A DNA stretch of 64,000 nucleotides from Urechis unicinctus (lineage: Eukaryota > Annelida > Polychaeta > Xenopneusta > Urechidae). The translations under genes and the position numbers were made by a program. Shown in pieces: positions 13,265 to 27,608 of this stretch. Each line of letters begins with the position of its first letter. Position 1 is the first letter of the stretch. The stretch is taken from contig CM067344.1 of NCBI GenBank assembly GCA_034190875.2, positions 27,973,208-28,037,207 of the forward strand, read 5' to 3'. The notes under the pieces are model-generated. The model searched no databases and was not told the DNA's origin. It saw only the letters and a program-made list of their open reading frames with translations.

Positions 13265-15802
13265 CACCAAGGTCGACATTGGGGGTGCTGGTCAACATGA
13301 TAGACTGTGGACGACATGGGAGCCTGTGATCGACACGGTCACATACGGTCAACATGAGAGCCGATGGCCAACACAAGAGCTGATGGTCGACGTGGGAGCG
13401 GTGGTCGACGTGGGAGCGGTGGTCGACTTGTGAGTCTGAGGTCGAAAAAGCAACCTATGATCGACGTCGGGGTTAATGGTCGACGGGGAAATCTATGGTC
13501 GACATGGAAGCTTATGGTCGACATGGGAGCCTATGGTCGACATGGGAGCTTATGGTCGACATGGGAGCTTATAGTCGACATGGAAGCCTATGGTCGACAT
13601 GGGAGTTTATGGTCGACATGGGAGCTTATAGTCGACATGGAAGCCTATGGTCGACATGGGAGCTTATAGTCGACATGGAAGCCTATGGTCGACATGGGAG
13701 CTTATAGTCGACATGGAAGCTTATGGTCGACATGGGAGCTTATAGTCGACATGGAAGCTAATGGTCGACATGGGAGCTTATAGTCGACATGGAAGCTTGT
13801 GGTCGACATGGGAGCTTATAGTCGACATGGAAGCCTATGGTCGACATGGGAGCTTATAGTCGACATGGAAGCTAATGGTCGACATGGGAGCTTATAGTCG
13901 ACATGGAAGCTTATGGTCGACATGGAAGCCTATGGTCGACATGGGAGCCTATGGTCGACATGGGAGCTTATAGTCGACATGGAAGCCTATGGTCGACATG
14001 GGAGCTTATAGTCGACATGGAAGCTAATGGTCGACATGGGAGCTTATAGTCGACATGGAAGCTTATGGTCGACATGGGAGCTTATAGTCGACATGGGAGC
14101 CTATGGTCGACATGGAAGCTTATAGTCGACATGGGAGTCTATGGTCGACATGGGAGCTTATAGTCGACATGGAAGCTAATGGTCGACATGGGAGCTTATA
14201 GTCGACATGGAAGCTTATGGTCGACATGGGAGCTTATAGTCGACATGGAAGCTAATGGTCGACATGGGAGCTTATAGTCGACATGGAAGCTTGTGGTCGA
14301 CATGGGAGCTTATAGTCGACATGGAAGCTAATGGTCGACAAGGGAGCTTATAGTCGACATGGAAGCTTATGGTCGACAAGGGAGCTTATAGTCGACATGG
14401 AAGCTTATGGTCGACATGGAAGCCAATGGTCGACATGGAAGCTTATGGTCGACATGGGAGCTTATGGTCGACATGGGAGTCAATGGTCGACATGGAAGCT
14501 TATGGTCGACATGGGAGCTTATGGTCGACATGGAAGCTTATGGTCGACATGGGAGCCTATGGTCGACATGGGAGCTTATGGTCGACATGGGAGCTTATGG
14601 TCGACATGGGAGCCTATGGTCGACATGGGAGCTTATGGTCGACATGGGAGCCTATGGTCGACATGGAAGCTTATGGTCGACATGGGAGCTTATAGTCGAC
14701 ATGGAAGCTTATGGTCGACATGGGAGCTTATAGTCGACATGGAAGCTAATGGTCGACATGGGAGCTTATAGTCGACATGGAAGCTAATGGTCGACATGGG
14801 AGCTTATAGTCGACATGGAAGCTTATGGTCGACAAGGGAGCTTATAGTCGACATGGAAGCTTATGGTCGACATGGAAGCCAATGGTCGACATGGAAGCTT
14901 ATGGTCGACATGGGAGCTTATGGTCGACATGGGAGCCAATGGTCGACATGGAAGCTTATGGTCGACATGGGAGCTTATGGTCGACATGGAAGCTTATGGT
15001 CGACATGGGAGCTTATGGTCGACATGGGAGCTTATGGTCGACATGGGAGCTTATGGTCGACATGGGAGCCTATGGTCGACATGGGAGCTTATGGTCGACA
15101 TGGGAGCCTATGGTCGACATGGAAGCTTATGGTCGACATGGGAGCTTATAGTCGACATGGAAGCTTATGGTCGACATGGGAGCTTATAGTATGAAGCTAA
15201 TGGTCGACATGGGAGCTTATAGTCGACATGGAAGCTTATGGTCGACAAGGGAGCTTATAGTCGACATGGAAGCTTATGGTCGACATGGAAGCCAATGGTC
15301 GAGATGGAAGCTTATGGTCGACATGGGAGCTTATGGTCGACATGGAAGCTTATGGTCGAGATGGAAGCTTATGGTCGACATGGGAGCTTATGGTCGACAT
15401 GGAAGCTTATGGTCGGCATGGGAGCTTATGGTCGACATGGGAGCCTATGGTCGACGTGGAAGCTTATGGTCGACATGGGAGCTTATGGTCGACATGGAAG
15501 CCTATGGTCGACATGGGAGCTTATAGTCGACATGGAAGCCTATGGTCGAGATGGAAGCTTATGGTCGACATGGGAGCTTATGGTCGACATGGAAGCTTAT
15601 GGTCGGCATGGGAGCTTATGGTCGACATGGGAGCCTATGGTCGAGATGGAAGCTTATGGTCGACATGGGAGCTTATGGTCGACATGGAAGCTTATGGTCG
15701 ACATGGGAGCTTATGGTCGACATGGAAGCCTATGGTCGGCATGGGAGCTTATAGTCGACATGGAAGCCTATGGTCGACATGGAAGCCAATGGTCGACATG
15801 AG
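13265..15802. repeat. 19-bp GTCGACATG minisatellite with higher-order structure
   Basis: More than 120 head-to-tail units of GTCGACATGGGAGCTTATG and variants (GGAAGC, TATAG, CTAATG). The left edge (13,265-13,480) is degenerate and the core is nearly perfect. Much of 13.5-14.3 kb alternates two unit types in 38-bp pairs. A larger block repeats at exactly 456 bp (24 units): the same unit series starts at 14,369 and 14,825, and again at 15,238 after a partial deletion. Because 19 is not a multiple of 3, every plus frame reads the same 19-residue peptide, so its open frames of up to 187 codons carry no evidence of coding. Confidence 0.97.
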
Positions 15803-15862
15803 GTGAGGTAAGACTAGAGTTTAACGGCACACCAACACTCATGTGTCATATGGTGCCAAATG
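15803..15862 (-). repeat. SINE tail fragment at the minisatellite border
   Basis: GTGAGGTAAGAC, then GTTTAACGGCACACCAACAC and GTGTCATATGGTGCC, match the complement of the SINE tail seen at 62,8 kb and 3.45 kb. The fragment directly abuts the 19-bp array, and a GGTCGACATG unit resumes at once on its other side. Confidence 0.75.
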
Positions 15863-15960
15863 GTCGACATGAGAGTTGAACATCTGTTCGACATGGGGGT
15901 TCTGTTCGACATGGGGGTTCTGTTCGACATGGGGGTTCTGTTCGACATGGGAGCCTATTA
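15862..15960. repeat. 18-bp relative of the minisatellite unit
   Basis: Three to four units of CTGTTCGACATGGGGGTT, sharing the TCGACATGGG core of the 19-bp array, lie beyond the SINE tail. Confidence 0.85.
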
Positions 15961-18900
15961 TCGCACAGGAGACATGTGGACATAAGGTCGACACGAGAGC
16001 TCAGATCGACACGGGAGTCGCGGCTGTGGAGAAAGGCACGATAGCCGAAGCAAACAAAGCAGTGACGTATCACCACATATATTAGACCCGACAAACTGAT
16101 ACTGCACGGTTACATAGTGCGTAATGCAGTGAACGTAAGCAATGTACGATGCTAGACCAATATTCATTCATTCACGCCAGTAGAACACAAAAATCTAGGC
16201 ACTTACGCTGTATTGTTATTTCTCTGTAGTCATATAGGCATAGCAGTCGGCAGGCATCATGGCTGGGCGGAGTGATCCCTCCTCCACTACAACACAAACA
16301 AGCCACAGGTCATTATTTAGCCGGTCGAAACAACACAAACCGTCATCTATCGCCCAAAACATACATGATGCGTTACGTGGGCACATAACATAAACATGTC
16401 TAGACTATAGGCCACGTGGTAATGTAGGTTCCCACTTGTAGGAGTCTACAAACAGGTGGACGGCGGCCACCCACCCACTTCACGCTTAACCAGGCTGGAC
16501 CGGGCGCGTCTACAGCACAGACCAACTATTGGGTTTTAAGCTGCATGCGATTGGACCATCGCCTAAACCCAGGAGCTGTATGCCAAGCGAGCTAGTAGGA
16601 CGTCCACGCTAAAGCTCACTCACCATTACTGTCTATTGAAAGTGGCCGAATCAACGACACGGACATAGAAAGGACACTACGAGTAGCTTTATTTGACCAC
16701 ATTCTGGCAACTGGTGTCTTGGGGCCGACTCAACAGAGATATGTTATTAAGGAAATGTTCATTCATACATTCAATGCTACAGCGTACCCAGTCTTAATCA
16801 GGAAGCGGACATGTATTCATTACCAGGGGCCCACACATCCACATTCCAATTGCAAAGTGCAATGTGAGTTCCAAACAACAATACATGGCCATCACAATTC
16901 AGGTCACCTAATTTCATCAAGTTAGCCACACAATAACCCCCATGGCTATGGCGATACCAGGGTAAAAGGCTCACAGCTATCCTATGTTAATAGCACCATT
17001 TTGAGGATATATCAAAGGACCTTATCTTAAACAAATGACATCAAGAGGAAATAATGCCCATAAGGCCCATATCTTCTTGGGTACTAATTGTATGAAGTGT
17101 AAGTCAAGCGATGTAGCAGAAGCCTAGTCACCTTCACCGAGTGATACCAGGTGAATATGACTGCAGTTCATGTAGGCCTCCATCTACCTCAACTAATTTA
17201 TATAGCATCCCTGAGCTCGGTAACAGGAGTTCTCAGAATAATCGAGCACATATTTACTGGGATCCCCGTCATTAACATGGTGTAATCTGACCTATATGAG
17301 GCCAGCATGACATTAACGCCAGTGTATATCTCATTTTGCTCCCGGATGATATGAAAGGATAGATAATAATATGCGGCCACGCCCCTCCCATGTCCCCCGC
17401 TGCCAGGAATAGTCAAGCATGGCCGAATACATGCACCCATGTGCCAATGATTAAGCGGCGGCTCGCGTATAAGTATAACGCAATGCATTCAACAAACTTC
17501 GTCACTTCGCTACCTACTAATGAGGCTACCATGCGGGCCCTCGATATATCACAACGGGTCGAGTCTACAACCAATTCATCGAGGAATGAACAGAGATGTA
17601 TCTGTCGAATCTTTAGAATCGGACCATGGTCATGATCGGAAATGAATACTTTCAACTGGTCCATCTTCTGTTACCCTCTTGTTTCTAACAACATACCTGA
17701 CTTAGTGTACCTTAGCATAAACTCAACAACTTGAACAGCACAGAGTGTCCATCAACAACCCTAAGCGTGTAAAAATTAAACTTACGTGCAGGCGATGAAA
17801 GAATGCAAAAACTTGCTGAGCCGTTTTACATTTTAGATACACACCTGTGCTGTAAAGAGGTGGTTTATAAACCAACCAGATGGTGGCGAGCACCTGTCGA
17901 TGGATGGATGATCCGCACCTGTCGTATGATTACAGATTTAGTCCGGTAGGTACTTACGCACATCACTGCAACCAAGCGGTGAGGTTTGCCTTAACGCGCC
18001 ATGCTGGGCGATGACGTCAGAGGGGAATCACATGACCAAAGGTTAGTGTTGTAATACATGGCCAGTTCGCGCAGCGGACCATCACGCTCAGCAAACGTCC
18101 AGACTTTATCTGTTCGATTACAGACCAACATCGAACATGGATACGACGAGAAGGATAAACATTTGGCGGAGTGGAGCCGGCAGAGCTTCCCACGAGACCC
18201 GAAATACGATACAACGGCCGTGGGCGTATCGAGCTGTCGGCCATTATCCCAATGATGAAGTGCGGGCGATTCATTTTTCCCTCGGCCATGAAATAACATA
18301 GGTTACTCAACATGACTATTTGCGTCCCAGACATTCACATTCTCGAGTGGTTTACATTGCAGGGCATTAATACATCTAGGTGAAGTGTCCCGCCAGTAAG
18401 ACGCGGAACTAGCGCGATAAGTTACGATATATGAAATGGCGATAGAATAACCTACTCACCCGGTTCCTGTGCCGCTCGGCAACCAGCGAGTAACAAACCC
18501 TCGGGTACCACACCAGAGAGCCACTTGGTCACTTCTAAGTTACGTCTCCACACGAAAACAATCATATCAACGGCCCATCGATTCGGCAATTCGAAGGCGT
18601 GACGGATGGGACATGAAAAGAAGAAGGCTGCCGGGGTTGAAGGGCTGATTTGGGCGGAGGTTGTGAGGCGGTCATGACTATAAGTAGACAACTTAACCTG
18701 GCCGATCTGATAAGTTGCCCCAGGGCTCAGCGACCGCGAAGAGCTCGCTGGTGCCAGCCTGGGACAATGACTGAGAGAACTCGTAGAGCCGGCAAACCGG
18801 ACACGCCTCACACGCTGTATTGTGAGGGTTATTTAACGTGCCAAAGGAGCTAGGTTCAGAGGGAACAGGAGTCAAATGAGTGATATGGCAACTGCAACAA

Positions 18901-19124
18901 TGCAAAACCACTCAATATGATTACACCTAGCAGCTCGTGCGCCTATTTCCCCACCATAACGCTCAACGTTAACTAGCATGGCCCCTACCCTACCCTCTAT
19001 CCACACCACCCCCAACCCCGTAAGCCCACATTATGAAATCGGTCACGGATCCTCGCAAACATCAAAAAGCTGTCACACTACGTTACATATAATATATGTC
19101 ATCCGACAACGCTCCCAACAGCAG
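15961..19124. other. No gene recognised
   Basis: Several minus-strand frames of 80-120 codons occur (17,198-17,664; 18,452-18,811). None could be assigned to a family and none shows a convincing pair of splice sites. Confidence 0.45.
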
Positions 19125-20130
19125 TGTAAGGTTAAATAACTCCCACACATCGTCAGATTAAATAACTGCCAATTAATATCAGTGCAAATATCTGCCGTTT
19201 AACGTCATGGTAAATATCAGCCGTATAACATAAGGTAAAAAATCAGCCGTATAACGCCAGGTAAAATATTAGCCATATGATGCCACGTCAAATATCAGCC
19301 GCATAACGCCAGATCTGTTATCAGCCATATAACGTCAGGTTGAATATCAGCCACACAACGTAAGGTCAAATATCAGCCATGTAACATCAGATCAAATATT
19401 AGCCACACAAGTTAAGGTCAAATATCCGCCGTATAACGTCAGGTTAATACCAGCCATATAAAGGCGGGTTGAATATCAGACGTATAAAGTCAGGTCAAAT
19501 ATCAGCCATGTAACATCAGGTTAGAAATCAGCCGTATAACGTTAGGTCAAATAACTGCCGTATAACGTCGTCAAATATCAGCCGTATAACGTAAGGTCAA
19601 ATATCAGCTGTATAAGTCAGGTCAAATAACTGCCGTATAACGTCAGGTCAATTATCACCCATATAACACCAGGTCAAACATCAGCCATATAACACCAGGT
19701 CAAACATCAGCCATATAACATCAGGTCAAACATCAGCCATATAACACCGGGATGAATATCAGCCATATAACACTAGGTCAAATATCAGCCATACTACACC
19801 AGGTCAAACATCAGCCATATTACACCAGGTCAAACATCAGCCATATAACACCAGGTCAAATATCAGCAATACTACACCAGGTCAGACATCAGCCATATAA
19901 CACCAGGTCAAACATCAGCCATATAACACCAGGTCAAACATCAGCCATACTACACCAGGTCAAACATCAGCCATATAGTGTCAGGTCTATTAACTGCCAT
20001 ACAACTTCAATTTAAATACTTACCATACAATGCAGATAAAATAACTCTAATATGACGCAAGGTTAAATAACCGCCATAAAACGCCAGATTAAATCACTTC
20101 TGGTTAAGAGACGACCATAAAACCAACTAT
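19125..20130. repeat. 26-bp minisatellite
   Basis: About 35-38 units of CAGGTCAAACATCAGCCATA plus TAACAC. The array is degenerate at both edges (TAAATAACTGCC forms) and homogeneous at about 19,670-19,980. The plus frame 19,752-20,015 is the translated period, not a gene. Confidence 0.95.
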
Positions 20131-23100
20131 AATAACTGTCTTTTAACACTGATTGTAGCACCAGACTTCCTTGAAATGGAAGACCATAAATCGAGTCGGG
20201 GGATGAATATAACATGAGAGGTGCCTTCAATGCATCGCTGTGGCAATTTGAAGGCAGTGGGCATGGCGTGGAAGGCACCACTTGGGATATTTTACAGTGG
20301 CGGCGATGGGGTGCGGTATTGCAACAACACATGTACTTTCAAAGCGAGCCCATGTATTAACAGATTATATCGCACATCATCGTCATCATCATCATCAGCC
20401 TAACGACGAATGCATGCACCATTCGGCTGATCTGGATGCCGTGATTCACGCAGCGCCAGTCGGCTGTGATCAAACACATCGCTGATAAGGGGAAGATGCG
20501 CCAGGGGGGGATAAGTGCTTTGAGCCCTTTCGAGCGATTATCAATACCAGTGTTAATAAATGAGATGAAAAACCGAGAAATCTTAAGCCAACTAAACCGC
20601 CCCAAGAACGACAAACGCAGCACATTGCCTCGATCACTCTCTGTAAAAAAAACACACCAACTCCTTAGAGGACGCGGATAACATGGCTTGATGAATTCAT
20701 CTCCTGTCACAACTACTTGACTGGAAAAAAAGGTGAGGTGAAAACAATGACCGTCGCTTGAAATTGGAACTCTTTCGACAGTACCATGGAAACGCCCGAT
20801 GGCCCGAGTCGCGCTCGGGGTGCGTGGAACCATCGCTATACATCGCAGTGGCCAATGGTTCTATCACTAATGTCAATTTGCCGAATATTGCTCTGACGGA
20901 TTAAGACGATTGATCACCCCCTCGCCAATTTGCTCGGAACGTCATGGCCAAAACATCGGCATCTCTCTATAAATGGGCAATTCTATAGCACCGATGAGGA
21001 TTGCTTCCTGATCAGAACCAATAACTCAGACGATGTCTAAGCCAATATTTATCGGGCGTATGATTTGATGAATCCGCCAATTCAACTCGACGGAGACTCT
21101 GGGGTGATAGCAACGAGGCAATTGAGCCGGGTGAATTATCTACTCAGTCACTGTTTTCGTCTCGTATGTCTGACAACCGGAGAAAACCTGCGAGTCCTGC
21201 AGCCGCCATTCGCGGCTATGTAAAATGCACACTCACTCCCACGCATCATATCTCCTTCCCAGCAGAACGACCCCAGATGGCTACGTGCATACGGCTGCTG
21301 ACACAATGATTTACGACAGATAAGCATCTCGACGCTGTCAGCGCCATACAGAACACACATAACAGCGAGCTAGACCCCGTGGCATACCTGGTTCACACAG
21401 AACAGAGGGCATGTTGACGATCCACTCGAGGAGGAGATGCCAGAAAACTAGAGCTGCAGTAGCCTGGGGCAAGACGGTATGCGCTGTATGGCACCACCAT
21501 CTGCTATAAACACACACTGCCGGCAAAGATAAAAGGTCGACAAGGCACTTGCCCACGAGGAAAAGAACATCTGATCTTAACTCAACGACACCCCGACCAG
21601 TAATTAGCAGCCCAGCCCGTGACATGAGGTAGTATACGGTAGCAGTGGGGTGGACAGTGACGCTACAGAACGGAGATTAAAAAAAAATCAATCTTCACTC
21701 GAGATATATTATTTAGCTTCAAAACCAGAGCATCCACAATCTTTATCAACTTCACATAGCGCCGTTACTTGGAAGCACACTGAGCGCGCCCTGGAGTCTC
21801 CTGATGTTCCGTTACAACCAGCCTCTGTTTGACTCTAGTAGCGACAGGTAATCGTGTAAAGCAGAATGATATGCGCTACCCACTCCGTCTAATGGATGTA
21901 AGGGAGACAGCTATGTAGGAAGTACGCCGTAGAATGCAGCTAATGAACCATAAAGGCAGAAGAGTATAGATTAATGACATTGTTTATATGCATGAGTTAA
22001 CTCCACCGAGGACCATCCACATCCCAGCAACACATGAAACCTCGAGGCCCTGGTCATGGAGGGCCCGTATACCTGGGAGACAGGAGATGCCACAATAAAG
22101 GGCTCGTCAGGGACAACACGCGTAGACGACGAATCCCCGGCCTCCCAATGCAGATCACCTAGTCAGATGCCTTACCCTCCACACGACTAATACAGGGTCA
22201 GTCATTCGCAGACTTGAAGTCTGACATTCCATATATTGATTTGCTTCTGTATGTCTCGACGTTACGATAGTAACTTATGTCATAGAACAGCTTGAAAAGG
22301 TGAGACAGATAATGGCGACGACCTCCTCTACGCAACTCACGAGTGTATTGATGAGCTCTGCACACACCGGCACATTATAATTCATGGCGTATATATAAAT
22401 ATATATTCATTCGAAGGAGACCAAATTGACCATAATGTTGGAATGAAATACATAAGTCCCGTTTTGCACGGAAAGACAATTATCAGCCTATATCACAGCT
22501 ATCTTAGTGCGCGAGATTAATCTGTTCCCTGGCCAACAGACCACGAATCACACAGGAAGATGGTGAACGTTTCCTCGTTTGCATAACGAACAGAGCCTGC
22601 CATCTTGTTATTTAACAATAAATAGCCAATAATTCATTGCAGAACTTCATAGAATTAAAGTTCGTTCCTTTGAACTAAAAACACTCAATCAACACCTGTA
22701 CTGTCCTCTAGGTTTTAACATCTGCTGCAGTGAGCTTTGTGAAACACATCCCATTAAGTCAACAGCTGTTGCATAGAGCCGGCTTGTCTGCTTTATGGGA
22801 AATAAGTCAGATCAAGTGTCATAAATTACACATAATTACCTTGCCTTGGCATCTGAAACGACAGACTATGGATGATTTAGTTTTGTAAATAATGTGAGCT
22901 GTTTGATTGTTAATAATAACAGATTCATGAATAAACAACAGGAGCGAGAATAGCAACAAGGGCCGATTGTAGCGGTCACAACTCAAACGGGATACAACGT
23001 TACTGAATCGTCGTGGATATTTCCCGATATCAAAAGTCTAGGGATTCAGAATATGTACCGCTTCCCATCGAATGTAGACTAACGCAGCATCACAATCACA

Positions 23101-24800
23101 GTCTATCACCGTAGCAGGTTGAAAGTAGTTTCTTAATAGACCACATTGGCTGATAGCTTTAAACGAATGAATGACTGCTTTAAATGCTTATTTTCTGCGG
23201 AAATTCACGCTGGCGTGGTGTTCTACTGCCTTTAAGCGGTGCAGTCCTATTTAACAGTCCCAGGTACCAAAGCGTCTGCGTGCCGACTAAAAATACATGG
23301 CCATTAATAGCAAGAAGCCAGCGATCCTCGGTAAATGACCGGCTGTCAGGCAAGCGACGAGTTGTCTAATGGCGGTAATCTAACTGCATCAAGTTGGTAC
23401 TCGGAGGGAATTGCCTAAAGACTGGGACTTATCTTACATCTTACTTCGCCAGTCGAAGTTTATGACAAAATTGATAAGTCGGATACGTGGAAAATGCGAT
23501 TAGCTCAGCATACCAGTGTATCGCAACTGTGGGGAAAATTACCCCACCGCTGCCCCAAAAGCCAACCTTACACTGCCTGCTTAAGGTGGATTTAAAGTCA
23601 AGACGGCGCCGCTCGGAAAGAGTTTATGAATACAACCCAAATAGATCTAACTGCGGACCTGCATTTAATGAGGCTCGAGACCTATATGACGAGTCGTTGC
23701 GACCCATTGCGGGCGGTGTGTTAGTGCCAGGAAGGTGACGGCACATAAAAGGCAGGCGGCCAGTCACCACCATTATCTCGCTTCATATAACCACCCTGAC
23801 GAGATCGGTGAGGGGGAGAAGCCAGTAAAACTCGCACGTTTCATTTCATTCTACATTTGATCGGCCTAGATAGCATGGAAGCCCGGCAATCAAAGCCATC
23901 ATTTAGGCGAGTACCAATCTGTACCGGTTGAAACGCTGTTTTCACGGCCACAGGGCAATTCGCAAATGACGACGACGAGTCGACACGGCAGTCTAAATGT
24001 CACCGCCCATATGGCTCGCCACGTGGCCTCGTGTCGGCTTCGTATTCGTGGCACGTCAGTTGAGTGTTCACCATGGCAGACAGAGCTTGTGCGGCTAGCA
24101 ATTGTTTCAATTATACTTTTAGATGTATGTAGTTGCAGGAAGCTTTCACGGGGGAGCCTGTGGGGCTAGCCCGTACGGGTGTCAGACTCAGGGCGCTCGT
24201 TGCACTCCTGGGACTTACTGACATCATTGACTCATTAAGCAAATGGAACACGCAACTCAACATACTGTAACAACTCGCCACTCAGGTCGGATTAGTTCGA
24301 CAGCACCCTCACAAGCGAGTTACACATATAACAGGCACGACTGGTAACCAATTTGGTGAAAACCATCTTTTGCATCCAGGGTGTTACATGTAGACAACTA
24401 TGTATCTGGCCAATCTATGCACAAGTAGCTTGTCCAAATAGGCATCCTTTTTGTTTAAGAAAGAATCAGCTACCACACACAAAGCTATACACTGTTTGAT
24501 GGCCGTTGGAAAAACGAACCACCAAATTGCGGTATGGTAAAGATAGCATCTCCCTGGAAAAGCACCTCCATACAGTGAAGAGGCGTTTATATGAATGGTG
24601 GGTTAGGAGATGCAAGCAAACACACAATGGCACTTAATATCGACTTAACACATAGACGCGCGAAGATAGCTACACAGACAGTACACTGCCTGTCTCAATG
24701 GCGGACTGCTGCATACCAGCACCACGCAAAACCAACCCGGGCAACCGACACAATTACTCACAGAATTCAATCAGGAATCAACAGACAGCTAGCATCACAA
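20131..24800. other. No gene recognised
   Basis: Non-repetitive DNA with short frames only. The longest is 158 codons on the minus strand at 20,357-20,833; it ends in a translated ATC repeat and has no recognisable domain. Confidence 0.45.
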
Positions 24801-25029
24801 TGATCTACCCAATAGCTGTAGAATAACAAGGGGAAACCCCACCCTCCACCTCCCTCGAACAGCTGCCCCATAGGAGGGGACATCGGAGCTGTATAACACA
24901 GAAAGACAGGCAGTAATTGACAGTAACACACACAAACACAACACCAAACTAACACATGCAACAGCACTGTAAGATAAAGCAGACAAAGGCCTAAAAAGCT
25001 TCATGCAAATTGTAGCAACAGTTTTTACA

Positions 25030-26420
25030 TCATCGTGCTGTTAATAGATGGAAGGGAATAAAAAAGTTGGCCAACAAAGGCTTAATTGAGCATTTGATAT
25101 GCACTTCTAAAAGGTGATCAGCAATTAAACCCAGTTTATGGGTGTCATCTTGCCACATTGAAGCATTGTACCACGCGTTAATGGGAACAACTAGAAACCC
25201 CAAACGTGCTCTAACTTTTGGATGTAGTTTTTTTCCTACCATCTGGTGGGCTACGGCAGCTGGTTAAATCCCCAGTACCAGCCCTCATTGTATTCCACAT
25301 TTCCCCTATTCACAACCAATCGGGGTAATAAAAGCAAATAATTCTAACCACAGGACTTGTTACAAGTCGTCTGTAGCCTGCATACCTGCATTTAGAGCTA
25401 ATTTAGCAACTTTGGTGCATGATTTTACCAAGTACATTTTGATGTGCATATGAAGGTTGAAATTCAGTATTCTTTGGAAATCAATAATAGCAAAACCTAA
25501 CACTATGACTTGAGGATAAACCACTGGCGAACCCAACAGTAAAGGGTGGCTTAACACTCTTCCAGTATCATATACTTAACCAAAGAGAATCATCACACAC
25601 GTGCATAGCTTTACAGTACAATTCATAGAATACTATACTGGGGTTTTTTGGGCAACAAGGGTACTGTCTGACTTTTTCTGTCACAAAGTTCATTCTTCCA
25701 AGATACCATCAGAGAATAACAAACAACCACAACAAACAACCACAACAAACACTGCTTACTCAGTGAACCTATATACTGCTATTCAATATAACCTTTGTAA
25801 AAAGCTAGGACTTAAACCATCTTAATTTCCATGTTGCTCCAAGTACCCATTACAATCACATCTTTGACCATACTAGACCAAGCGACTCGCTGCACATGGT
25901 AATCCATGCCAGCTGTGTACTGATTGACTCATTGGAAATAATAGGCACCACTGGGACAAGTGTAGAAGTAATTGCTACGCAGTAAAAACTTACCGACATG
26001 AGAACACTAAAATGGGGATGTAACTGGGTTCCATTATGTTAACATCCTTATTTTTTTAGCAAATCCCCTTGGAGTTCCTTGTATGTTTTCATGAAGAGAT
26101 TAGTGGAGCCGACAACTGCCAAGAGAGGATGGTCTTTCGTGTGATTGCGGATGCCACCTGATCTCCCATGTTATCCGAAGCATCCCACCTAATCCCATGC
26201 CACATTGTTAGCACGAGGCAAGTGCAGTACAGTTAAGTGAGCAAAAGAATTATGAGATAACAATTAAGAGATGATACAATTTGACCCGTTAGTCTCACTG
26301 CTGTACCAGCAATCTGAGCAAAAGATGTAACTGCATCAATAGAGTTAACGGTGAGAGGAGATACAACAAATCAAAGGGCTGAAAGTCCATGTGCTCAGGT
26401 TGACACAGACAAACTACAAT
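25030..26420 (-). pseudogene. Unidentified coding-like patches, apparently decayed
   Basis: Several short minus-strand stretches have protein-like composition: 25,360-25,557, 25,030-25,242, about 26,060-26,145 and about 26,290-26,400. They do not form an obvious exon chain and I could not place them in a family. They may be remnants of an old gene or element, or very short exons of a gene I do not recognise. Confidence 0.25.
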
Positions 26421-27142
26421 CACTACCACCTGGTCACACCAGCAGACAACTATGGCAGTCTCTTTGAAGCACTGTCATAATTACTTGTTCATGGAGCACA
26501 TGATACTGTTGGCTATGTAAGTGTAAGAGAATGACAGGTTGCTTGTCATACGAGGCCAATGGGAAACAGGCATGCCTGGTAATACTGGAAATGGAAAATA
26601 TACTATTATAGGGAAGGAAATGTAACTGACTATATCAGGGTCTAACACGGCTTATTCTGACCTTCCTTGTCCATTTCCAGTAGAAGCTTGTGGTGTTAGC
26701 CACGGTCTGGTCACCGTTTGATCAACCTTTCATGTTTTACAAAAAGGTGAGCAGATTATAATCATACATGTGTCCCAATTCAACACCAAAATGATAGTTG
26801 TTGAGTTTAAGCTGAACATTTGTTGACATATTAAAAGGTGCTAGCAAGGATTATTATCAGTTGAATTCCTCCTTTGTCAATCTTTGTGAGTAACCCTAAC
26901 AACAAGGATGGCTAACCAAGTGCCAATTACAATGTATCCTGAACAGACAAACATCAGCACAGAGAATATGAATACCTGAGTTTCAAAACAATTATAACCT
27001 CAATTGCAAACTGAATCTTGAGTTAGACATTTCAAACAAGGTATATAGCTTATATTTGATGGACCATGGCAGCAGGTAAATGTTTCACATACTTAACTGG
27101 TCCTACACTTATGCTTGTTAGGTTCATGAATATATGAATTAC

Positions 27143-27210
27143 GATAGGTAGGCCAACAGACCAAATTCAGGTTTTATTACCACAGCTCCCGTACTTGGTT
27201 CATTAGGGAT
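27143..27210 (+). repeat. Dispersed repeat fragment, related to 29,869-29,932
   Basis: TTCAGGTTTTAT and CTCCCGTACTTGGTTC, with similar bases between and around them, occur here and inside the hAT-like element at 29.9 kb. About 65 bp are alignable by eye. This is probably a truncated relative of part of that element. Confidence 0.7.
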
Positions 27211-27309
27211 AATGATAGGCGCACCTTCTGCAGAAATCACTTACTGTAGGTCTAGCAGACAGTAAGAAATTGCGCCCATTGCCAGTTCTGAACTTAAATT
27301 GTATAGATT

Positions 27310-27604
<295 letters not shown>

Positions 27605-27608
<4 letters not shown>

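Noticed and set aside
13364-15806. Long plus-strand frames (up to 187 codons) with a repeating MVDMGAYGRHGSLWSTWEL peptide
   Set aside because: They are the 19-bp array translated. All three plus frames give the same peptide, and there are no splice sites or codon-position bias.
18452-18811. 119-codon minus frame ending at a GTGAGT
   Set aside because: The donor looks good, but there is no acceptor of quality and no recognisable protein.
20357-20833. 158-codon minus frame
   Set aside because: It ends in a translated ATC repeat and has no domain or supporting signals.
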